Assembly (NCBI GenBank): GCA_028821405.1
Contig: JAPPGK010000074.1
Span: 1-64,000 of the forward strand
Length of the DNA: 64,000 nucleotides
Source of the DNA: Gammaproteobacteria bacterium
GTDB taxonomy: Bacteria > Pseudomonadota > Gammaproteobacteria > Pseudomonadales > Azotimanducaceae
Direction: 5' to 3'
The translations under genes were made by a program, and so were the position numbers. The notes beneath the pieces were generated by a model that was not told where the DNA came from, ran no database searches, and saw only the letters and a list, made by a program, of their open reading frames with translations. Shown here one piece after another: positions 1-6,514 of the stretch (within the stretch, counting starts at the first letter, position 1; each line of letters starts with the position of its first letter).

Positions 1-146
1 CGAGGAACACTCCGGCGACCACTGACGCGACGTTTGAGGGTTGACGTGACACTAGCGGCCCCATCCCAGCCAGACGAGTGCATGGTGACGGGACGGCATC
101 GACATTTCACGCGAGCGACAGCCTTGTTCCGCGTTCGGGGAACCCG

Positions 147-704
147 GTGAGTGCCTTGCTGCCCCCGGGGGCCCGCTGCGTGTTCGACGCCGAGACCGTC
201 GATGCCGCGGTGGATCGCGTCGCCGTGGAGATTGCGCTCAGGCTTTGGGATGCGCGGCCGGTGGTCGTCTGCCTCATGAACGGGGGTTTGCCATTCACAG
301 CCGACCTCGTGCGACGATTCCACTTCGATCTCGAACTCGACTACCTGCACCTGTCCCGCTACCGGCACACCACCGGTGGGCGGCTCCGATTCGTGCGGCG
401 GCTCGAACGGTCCGTTGAAGGACGCACGGTCCTCCTGGTCGACGACGTGCTCGACGAAGGGGAGACGCTGGCGGCCGCCCAACGCGAGGTGATGGCCAGG
501 GGGTGCGCCGAACTGCTGAGCGCGGTCCTCGTGCGCAAGGACACCCAGACGGCGACCGAAGTCGACTATGCCGCACTGGAGGGGCCCAACGAGTTCCTGG
601 TAGGACGCGGTATGGATTGCGATGGCGCATTTCGGCAGTTGTCGGGAATCTACGCCCTGCCAACCGGCACACTGACCGTGCATTGGCCTGGGTCGACGCC
701 ATGA
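147..704 (+). CDS. Hypoxanthine(-guanine) phosphoribosyltransferase
   Basis: Cytoplasmic purine salvage enzyme that condenses hypoxanthine (and usually guanine) with PRPP to give IMP/GMP. The PRPP-binding loop is plain (VLLVDDVLDEGETL, acidic pair followed by DEGETL), and the early segment with VVVCLMNGGLPF and the LDYLHLSRYR segment are both typical of the family. The frame is open from a GTG at 78 (208 aa), but I prefer the GTG at 147: GGGGA sits 5 nt before it and the resulting 185 aa equals the usual family length, whereas the first 23 residues of the longer form look non-conserved. The stop overlaps the next start by 4 bp (ATGA at 701), so it is translationally coupled to MTI phosphorylase, whose product hypoxanthine is its substrate. 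Confidence 0.88.
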   Translation: MSALLPPGARCVFDAETVDAAVDRVAVEIALRLWDARPVVVCLMNGGLPFTADLVRRFHFDLELDYLHLSRYRHTTGGRLRFVRRLERSVEGRTVLLVDDVLDEGETLAAAQREVMARGCAELLSAVLVRKDTQTATEVDYAALEGPNEFLVGRGMDCDGAFRQLSGIYALPTGTLTVHWPGSTP

Positions 705-1516
705 TCGTAGGCATCATCGGCGGCACCGGGCTCGCGGCACTGGGCGGAGATTCCTCGCCCGCGGTCGAGTCGGCGGATACGCCGTTTGGCTCCGCATCCG
801 ACACGCCGCGCCGATTCGCGAACCTGCCCAACGCGATCTTCCTGAACCGCCATGGGGAAGGCCATACGGTGCTGCCGCACGAGATCAACTACCGTGCCAA
901 CGTCTGGCTGCTCAAGGACTTGGGCGCAAGTGCCGTCGTCGCGGTGTTTGCGGTGGGCGGCATTTCCCGCTCCCTGGCCGACGGCGACTTCGTCGTGCCT
1001 GGGCAACTCGTCGACTACACTTGGGGCCGCGCGCACACCTTCGCGGGACTGGACTCTCTTTTGCGAGGGGCAAGCCCCTCGCGCTCCCCGGCTGAGGGCT
1101 CTTTTTTGCGAGGGGCAAGCCCCTCGCGCTCCCCCGCTGAAGGCTCCCACGTTGACTTCTCCGATCCCTTCGATGCGAGGTTGCGGGAGATGTTGGGTCG
1201 GTCGGCCGGTCGAGTGGGCATCGACGTCTCCGACGGCGTCTACGGGTGCACCCAGGGGCCGCGCTTCGAAACCGTCGCCGAGATCGATCGCATGGAACGC
1301 GACGGTTGCACCGTTGTCGGCATGACCGCGATGCCGGAGGCTGCGCTTGCCCGGGAATTGGGTCTGCCCTACGCGGGCGTGTGCCTGGTGGTGAACCCGG
1401 CGGCTGGGAGGGGACCCGTCACCCTCGAGTTGGCCGACATGCTCAAGGTTGTGGACCAGGCCCAGCCGCGAATCCTCGACCTACTCGTCGATTTCCTCCA
1501 ACTCGTCGAGGAATAG
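701..1516 (+). CDS. S-methyl-5'-thioinosine phosphorylase (MTAP/PNP family)
   Basis: Phosphorolysis of methylthioinosine to hypoxanthine and methylthioribose-1-phosphate, the route used by Pseudomonas-type bacteria that deaminate methylthioadenosine first. The 271-aa protein shows the N-terminal phosphate loop (GIIGGTG), FLNRHGEGH, NYRANVWLLKDLG, the CTQGPRFET motif and VGMTAMPEAALARELGLPYA. The start ATG at 701 overlaps the upstream stop; the frame is open further upstream, but that part lies inside the hypoxanthine phosphoribosyltransferase gene. The family is usually about 245 aa; the extra length is explained by two tandem 15-residue copies of (L/F)LRGASPSRSPAEGS placed between HTFAGLDS and HVDFSDPF, encoded by a palindromic DNA repeat (see repeat entry). 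The frame is preserved, so the enzyme may still be made with an enlarged surface loop. MTI versus MTA specificity is inferred from the gene neighbourhood. Confidence 0.85.
   Translation: MIVGIIGGTGLAALGGDSSPAVESADTPFGSASDTPRRFANLPNAIFLNRHGEGHTVLPHEINYRANVWLLKDLGASAVVAVFAVGGISRSLADGDFVVPGQLVDYTWGRAHTFAGLDSLLRGASPSRSPAEGSFLRGASPSRSPAEGSHVDFSDPFDARLREMLGRSAGRVGIDVSDGVYGCTQGPRFETVAEIDRMERDGCTVVGMTAMPEAALARELGLPYAGVCLVVNPAAGRGPVTLELADMLKVVDQAQPRILDLLVDFLQLVEE
1055..1143 (+). repeat. Two tandem 45-bp palindromic repeat units inside a CDS
   Basis: Two near-identical units follow each other, each holding the 20-nt inverted repeat GCGAGGGGCAAGCCCCTCGC (arms of 9, loop AA) at 1063-1082 and 1108-1127, followed by GCTCCCC(C/G)GCTGA(A/G)GG. 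The spacing of the palindromes is exactly 45 bp, so each copy adds 15 codons and the frame is kept. It looks like a REP/BIME-like or protein-invading palindromic element. Confidence 0.85.
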
Positions 1517-2521
1517 ACCGAGGTCCTCGGGCAGCGGCAGGGGGTCGACCCGCGCGAGGATTCCGATCGCCGGGTGGTCCAGGTAGTGAGGCTCGTCGGT
1601 ACGCATGCGCCGTTGCTCGGCAAAGAGCCCAATGCCGCCGTCGGGCAAGTGGTATTCCAGCACGACCCGCAAGTGGACGAATCGGCCGAGCGTGACGCTT
1701 AGCCAACCCTCCAGCGGGAAGCGGCGTGTCTCGTCCGGGGTGCCCAGTTGAACGAGTAAGGGCTGCGGCTCTTCCCGTGGCGGCACAGGTTGATGCCAGC
1801 CGCCCGCCGCAATGATGTCGTAGTGCCTGGCAAGTACCTGTCGCTCGGCCGCAAACAACGGCGTGTCCCGCTGCCATTCGTAGCTTGTGTGCAATAGTTC
1901 GGTCTCGTATTCCGCGAATGCCGCCGTCAGGCCATCGAGGACCGCTTGGCGCCTATCCGGACCGGCGGGTTCGTCTTCCGGCGTGGGGATGTCTGGCAGT
2001 TGCTGTTCGAATGCCGGCGGGCCCGGGACGATCTGATGCATGCCGTGCACGATCCCAGCGCGTTCCACGGCCCATGGATCCGAAGGTAGGCACGGGTCGG
2101 CGGGCGTCGGCCGCGGCGACTCGAACGGGTGGATCCACCGCGGGAGCGTCGGTGCCCAATGCTCGGCCGCACAGGGCCCGGTGAACCACGCCGGCGGCAG
2201 CAGGTTCGAGACGACGAGGGGCAAGCTCGTGTCCACCGACGGTGGGGGGCCGAAGCGCGCTTCGACATCCGAGGTTGCAGGGGCTTCGGCCAGGGCAAAC
2301 GCACGGTACGGATAGCGGACCGTATCGAGGAGACGTTTGCGCGCCGCGACACCGTCCTCGCTGAAACCCTCGCGCGCTGCCAGCACCGGACTTTGTTCGA
2401 ATACGACAAGCTCCAGCCGGTACCAGCGATGCTGCAGGAAGTCCTCCGCATCCGCTGCGCCACCCTGCTGCGCTGCCATTGCCGACGCGGCGGCGAACAG
2501 CCGTAACGTACGCGGACTCAC
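1481..2521 (-). CDS. CsiV-like envelope protein
   Basis: Predicted exported protein resembling the CsiV family (peptidoglycan-binding/cell-shape protein that helps activate a class A penicillin-binding protein in Vibrio). The mature N-terminus reads RWYRLELVVFEQ, the hallmark beta-strand of that family, and the C-terminal part has the repeated strands GWLSVTLGRFVHLRVVLEY and RRMRTDEPHYLDHPAIGILARVDPL. From the GTG at 2521 the protein is 346 aa with a short cleavable signal peptide (TLRLFAAASAMAAQQGGAADA). The frame is also open to a TTG at 2593, but that start lies inside the mfd 3' end and adds no plausible leader. The gene is just downstream of mfd on the same strand, and its 3' end overlaps the convergent MTI phosphorylase gene by 36 bp. 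The same mfd neighbourhood is known from pseudomonads. Confidence 0.72.
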   Translation of the reverse strand: MSPRTLRLFAAASAMAAQQGGAADAEDFLQHRWYRLELVVFEQSPVLAAREGFSEDGVAARKRLLDTVRYPYRAFALAEAPATSDVEARFGPPPSVDTSLPLVVSNLLPPAWFTGPCAAEHWAPTLPRWIHPFESPRPTPADPCLPSDPWAVERAGIVHGMHQIVPGPPAFEQQLPDIPTPEDEPAGPDRRQAVLDGLTAAFAEYETELLHTSYEWQRDTPLFAAERQVLARHYDIIAAGGWHQPVPPREEPQPLLVQLGTPDETRRFPLEGWLSVTLGRFVHLRVVLEYHLPDGGIGLFAEQRRMRTDEPHYLDHPAIGILARVDPLPLPEDLGLFLDELEEIDE

Positions 2522-2573
2522 GCCGGCGCGTGCACCTACCGGGGGCAAGGTGTTGCGGAGTGCGACTCGAACG

Positions 2574-5500
2574 TCAACGGCTCGCCAGTTCAAGGCGTTC
2601 CGTGGAGTCTGGTGTTTCGGCAGTGCTGCCCAGATCCTCGACGAGCGCTTCGATGAACTGGAAGCGGGTGTCGGGGTGGGGCATTCCCCGCCGCACGATC
2701 AGGCGGTTTCCGGCGCGGGCGTCGCTGTCCCGGTATCGGAAGGTATCCGGGTCCCGTTGCACCAACTTGACGATGGTGAACGGCGCCACGGTGGTGTCGG
2801 CGGAGAACTCGATGCGCCCGCCTGCCGATCCGATGTCGATCCGGTCTATGCCGAGCGCCGAGGCGGCGAGCTTGATCGCTGTGGTTCGGAACAGGTTTCT
2901 CACGGGGTCCGGCAGCAGCCCGAAGCGGTCGATCATCTCGATCTTGAGTTCGTCGAGCTCCTCCTGCTCGCGGGCGTTGGCGATGCGCTTGTACATGATG
3001 AGCCGGGCGTGCACATCGGGCAGGTAGTCGTCGGGGATCAGGGCCGGAACGTGCAGGTTCACGTCGTGGCTCGTGGGCAGGGGCGCGTCGAGATTCGGCG
3101 TCTTGCCTGCCTTGATCGCGGCGACGGCGCGTTCAAGCATCTCCATGTAGAGCGAGAACCCGATGTTGGCGATCTGTCCCGACTGTTCGTCGCCGAGCAG
3201 CTCGCCGGCACCGCGGATCTCCAAGTCGTGGGTCGCCAGGGTGAAGCCGATGCCCAACTCGCCGGCCGCCTGCACCGCTTCGAGGCGTTTCACGGCGTCG
3301 CCCGTCATGGCCTTCGGATGCGGCGTCATGAGGTAGGCGTACGCCTGGCGATGCGAACGGCCGACCCGGCCGCGCAACTGGTGCAGTTGCGCGAGGCCGA
3401 ACTTGTCGGCGCGTTCGATCACCATGGTGTTGGCGTTGGGAATGTCGATGCCGTTCTCGATGATGGTGGTGCACACGAGCAGGTTGATCCGTCGGTGGTA
3501 GAAGTCCGCCATCACCTCGCCGAGCTTCCGCTTGGGCATCTGTCCATGGCCGATCCCGATCCGCGCCTGGGGTGCAAGTTCCGCGACCTCGTCGGCCGCC
3601 CGCTCGATGCTCTGCACCTCGTTGTGCACGTAGAAGACCTGCCCGCCGCGAGCGAGCTCGCGGGCGATGGCCTCGGCGATCACACTACGGCGCTTCTGCA
3701 TCACGAAGGTCTTGATGGACAGCCGCCGTGCCGGCGGCGTCGCGATGATGGACAGGTCGCGGATGCCCGAGAGCGACAGGTTCAGCGTGCGTGGAATCGG
3801 CGTGGCGGTGAGTGCCAGGACATCCACCTCGGCGCGCAGGTTCTTGAGCTGTTCCTTCTGTCGTACGCCAAAGCGATGTTCTTCGTCGATGACCACGAGA
3901 CCGAGATCCTTGAACTTGAACGCCTTGCCGAGCAACCGATGGGTGCCGATGGCGATGTCCACCTGGCCGTTGGCGAGGCGTTCGGCGACCGTGTTCACAT
4001 CGCCGTCGGTGCGCAGGCGCGACACCACTTCGATGGTCACCGGCCAGTCGGCGAAGCGGTCGCCGAAGGTCTCGAAGTGCTGTTGGGCCAATAGGGTGGT
4101 GGGGGCGAGGATCGCGACCTGGCGACCGCTGGCAACGGCTAGGTAGGCCGCCCGCATGGCCACCTCCGTCTTGCCGAACCCGACATCGCCGCAGATCAGA
4201 CGGTCGGTGGCCCTGGTGCCGGTCAAGTCCTCGATCACGGTGTCGATCGCGGCGTCCTGGTCCGGTGTCGGTTCGAACGGGAACTGCTCAACGAAGCGTC
4301 GGTAGTCGTCGTCAGGCTTCCCGAACGCGAAGCTCATCGATGCCTCGCGGCGGGCGTAGATGTCGAGCAACTCCGCCGCCGCATCCCGCGCTCTCTCCGC
4401 AGCCCTGCGCTTGGCCTTCGTCCACTGATCCGATCCGAGTCGGTGCAGGGGCGCGGTTTCCTCGTCGGCGCCGGCGTACCTGGACACGAGATGCAGCGCG
4501 GTGACCGGAACGTAGAGTTTCGCCTCTTCCGCGTACTCGAGGGTGAGAAACTCCATCGGATGGCCGTCGATGGTGAGCGTCTCGAGGCCCCGGTAACGGC
4601 CTACGCCGTGATCGATGTGCACCACCGGCGAACCGATGTTGAGTTCGATCAGGTTCTTGACGACGAGGTCGGGGTCGATGCCGCGCCGACGGGTGCGCTC
4701 GGCAATGGCCTTGTCCGTACGATGCCCGAAGATCTCCGTCTCGGTGACCACGGCGATGTCGGGTAGCCAGAGACCGCGCTCGATGGGCGCGATGGCGATG
4801 GCGAGGCCCGCCTCGCCCTCCGCGAAGGCGGCGAATCCGGCGGTGTCGGTGGTTGCGATTCGCGCCCTGCCCAGGAATTCCTCGAGGTGGACCTTCCGCC
4901 CCGGCGTCTCGGCGGTGAGCAGAATCCTGGCCTCGGCGTTGGCGACGAAACTGCGCAGCCGCGCCGCGGGGTCGTGGGCGCGGTGGTTGGCGGCCAGTTC
5001 CGGCAGGGGACTCCCCCCAAAGTCGACGCGGTGGCGTCGCCGCAGGGCACTGGGGTCGATCCGGGCTCGACCGTAGCGTTTGATCCGGGCGTCGAGGTCC
5101 GTTGCCCTCAGGTAGAGCGCGTCGGGGGGAAGAATCGGGCGTTCCAGATCGTGGCGCAGCGACTCGTATCGGGTCCGGACGTCGGTGAGATGACGCTTCG
5201 CGGCGGCGTCGACCTCCGCCTCGAGCACGAACACCGTGTCGTCGGGCAGATAGTCGAACAACGTGGCGGTGTCCTCATGGAACAACGGCAGGTAGTACTC
5301 GATTCCCTGCGGCGCCAACCCCGAACTGACGTCCTGGTAGACGTGGCAACGACGCACATCCGCGTCGAAGGTATGGTGCCAGGCGGTGCGGAAGCGGGCG
5401 ATGCCGGCGGCGTCGATGGGCATTTCCCGTGCGGGCAGGATGCGTACGCTGTCGGTCTCGGACACGGTTCGTTGGGAGTCGGCATCGAACAGGCGCAGGC

Positions 5501-6074
5501 TGTCGATCTCATCGTCGAACAGGTCGATGCGAATCGGATTCGCGCCCCCCATGGGGTAGATGTCGACCAGCGATCCCCGGACAGCGAACTCGCCGCGTTC
5601 CGTCACGGTGTCGACGGCGCGGTAACCGGCGCTCGCCAGGCGTTGCCGTTCGGTCGCGATGTCGAAGGTCTGACCCACGGCGACGACCAGCGCTTGGCTT
5701 TGCACGTAGCTCGGCGGGGCGAGCCGTTGCAGCAGGGTGGTCACGGGCACCACGAGGACGCCGCGTTTGGTGCCGGGCAACTCGTAGAGTGTCTCCAGGC
5801 GTTGTGAAACGATGTCCTGATGGGCCGAGAAGTGGTCGTAGGGGAGGGTTTCCCAATCGGGGAAGGTGAGAATGGGTGCCTGCCCCGAGGCATAGAAGCG
5901 GATTTCGCCCGCCGCGTGGAACGCCGACTCCGTGTCAGTCGCCACGTAGACGACGAGGTGCTCCGTGCCGGCGGCCAGCCGAGCGGCCATCAAGGAACCA
6001 CCACTCCCATGGAGTCCTTGCCAGTTGTGGACGAGGTGTGGCGCCGGGGTCTCGGGCGCCGACGAAGGTCGCAT
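2574..6074 (-). CDS. mfd: Transcription-repair coupling factor Mfd
   Basis: ATP-driven DNA translocase that removes RNA polymerase stalled at lesions and recruits UvrA. The 1166-aa length matches E. coli Mfd (1148). In order: UvrB-like N-terminal modules (FPDWETLPYDHFSAHQDIVSQRL), the RNA-polymerase-interaction domain beginning GSPVVHIDHGVGRYRGLE, helicase motif I GDVGFGKTEVAMRAA, motif II VIDEEHRFGVRQK, motif III LTATPIPRTLNLSLSGIRD, and the late motif LRGRVGRSHRQAYAYLM, followed by the C-terminal D7-type domain. The start is the ATG at 6074. It is the first gene of a minus-strand pair with the CsiV-like gene. Confidence 0.97.
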   Translation of the reverse strand: MRPSSAPETPAPHLVHNWQGLHGSGGSLMAARLAAGTEHLVVYVATDTESAFHAAGEIRFYASGQAPILTFPDWETLPYDHFSAHQDIVSQRLETLYELPGTKRGVLVVPVTTLLQRLAPPSYVQSQALVVAVGQTFDIATERQRLASAGYRAVDTVTERGEFAVRGSLVDIYPMGGANPIRIDLFDDEIDSLRLFDADSQRTVSETDSVRILPAREMPIDAAGIARFRTAWHHTFDADVRRCHVYQDVSSGLAPQGIEYYLPLFHEDTATLFDYLPDDTVFVLEAEVDAAAKRHLTDVRTRYESLRHDLERPILPPDALYLRATDLDARIKRYGRARIDPSALRRRHRVDFGGSPLPELAANHRAHDPAARLRSFVANAEARILLTAETPGRKVHLEEFLGRARIATTDTAGFAAFAEGEAGLAIAIAPIERGLWLPDIAVVTETEIFGHRTDKAIAERTRRRGIDPDLVVKNLIELNIGSPVVHIDHGVGRYRGLETLTIDGHPMEFLTLEYAEEAKLYVPVTALHLVSRYAGADEETAPLHRLGSDQWTKAKRRAAERARDAAAELLDIYARREASMSFAFGKPDDDYRRFVEQFPFEPTPDQDAAIDTVIEDLTGTRATDRLICGDVGFGKTEVAMRAAYLAVASGRQVAILAPTTLLAQQHFETFGDRFADWPVTIEVVSRLRTDGDVNTVAERLANGQVDIAIGTHRLLGKAFKFKDLGLVVIDEEHRFGVRQKEQLKNLRAEVDVLALTATPIPRTLNLSLSGIRDLSIIATPPARRLSIKTFVMQKRRSVIAEAIARELARGGQVFYVHNEVQSIERAADEVAELAPQARIGIGHGQMPKRKLGEVMADFYHRRINLLVCTTIIENGIDIPNANTMVIERADKFGLAQLHQLRGRVGRSHRQAYAYLMTPHPKAMTGDAVKRLEAVQAAGELGIGFTLATHDLEIRGAGELLGDEQSGQIANIGFSLYMEMLERAVAAIKAGKTPNLDAPLPTSHDVNLHVPALIPDDYLPDVHARLIMYKRIANAREQEELDELKIEMIDRFGLLPDPVRNLFRTTAIKLAASALGIDRIDIGSAGGRIEFSADTTVAPFTIVKLVQRDPDTFRYRDSDARAGNRLIVRRGMPHPDTRFQFIEALVEDLGSTAETPDSTERLELASR

Positions 6075-6164
6075 GTGGCTATGGTATCACCGACAGCCCG
6101 TGTAACGGACGCGCCGACTGTGGTGAAGTAGAATCTCCCTGCCTCTCGGTGGCGCCGATACGCC

Positions 6165-6192
6165 CCGTATCTTGAACCGCCGGGAGATACGG
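6165..6192. other. Inverted repeat upstream of the receptor gene
   Basis: Eight-base arms CCGTATCT (6165-6172) and AGATACGG (6185-6192) around a 12-nt loop. There is no T tract, so it is not an obvious terminator; it could be a protein site or a decayed structure. The rest of 6075-6171 shows no gene. Confidence 0.35.
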
Positions 6193-6393
6193 CTCGACCT
6201 GGTGGAGTCCCGGTCACGATCCTTGCCCGACGGGGATGGCTTCGTTGGTACAAGGCCGAGTACCTGGGCGCCGCCGGACATCGATGGGGTCGTCGTCGAC
6301 GATCTCGGCGGCGCGATCCGGCTTGAGATATCGAATCGCACAATCGGAGAAGTGGTCGTCGCCGATGCAGTTCGTTGGCGCCGGGTCGATTAA
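6172..6393 (+). pseudogene. Possible golvesin-type C-terminal domain remnant
   Basis: A short open frame ends in LEISNRTIGEVVVADAVRWRR and then a stop. This resembles the last strand of golvesin-like C-terminal domains (typically ...SNxGxxGxVVADAVRF), which are found at the ends of FAD-dependent oxidoreductases and carbohydrate-active enzymes. Nothing upstream in the same frame extends it into a full enzyme, because mfd starts divergently at 6074. The simplest reading is a decayed tail of a gene that once belonged to the adjoining carbohydrate locus. It could also be a chance open frame. Confidence 0.35.
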
Positions 6394-6407
6394 CGGTCAA
6401 TCTGCCT

Positions 6408-6423
6408 TTGACATCGTTGTCAA
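6408..6423 (+). promoter_or_regulatory. Operator 1 (LacI-type palindrome) over the -35 box
   Basis: TTGACATCGTTGTCAA, one mismatch from the perfect palindrome TTGACAACGTTGTCAA found at 14568. Its first six bases are also a consensus -35 box. Even-spaced palindromes with a central CG are typical of LacI/GalR-family operators; the family assignment is inferred. Confidence 0.75.
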
Positions 6424-6436
6424 CATGGGCTATAAG
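6408..6436 (+). promoter_or_regulatory. Sigma70 promoter for the TonB-dependent receptor
   Basis: A perfect -35 TTGACA (6408-6413), a 17-nt spacer and -10 TATAAG (6431-6436). The transcription start should fall near 6443, giving a leader of about 72 nt before the ATG at 6515. One operator covers the -35 box and another covers the start region, the arrangement expected for tight repression. Confidence 0.75.
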
Positions 6437-6443
6437 GCACGCT

Positions 6444-6459
6444 TTGACAACGTTGTCAT
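6444..6459 (+). promoter_or_regulatory. Operator 2 (LacI-type palindrome) at the transcription start
   Basis: TTGACAACGTTGTCAT; the inner 14 bases (6445-6458) are a perfect palindrome. It lies just downstream of the -10 box and its centre is 36 bp from operator 1. Confidence 0.78.
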
Positions 6460-6514
6460 CACGCGGCAGATGTTCGTGGTGGGTTTTTAGGGCATACAGT
6501 AGTGGGGAATCCGC

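Noticed and set aside
503-700. Upstream extension of the MTI phosphorylase frame
   Set aside because: It overlaps the hypoxanthine phosphoribosyltransferase coding sequence; the ATG at 701 starts exactly at the conserved IVGIIGGTG.
2337-4094. 585-codon open frame on the plus strand inside mfd
   Set aside because: It is antisense to mfd, whose motifs are complete. The translation is a composition-driven shadow typical of high-GC genes.
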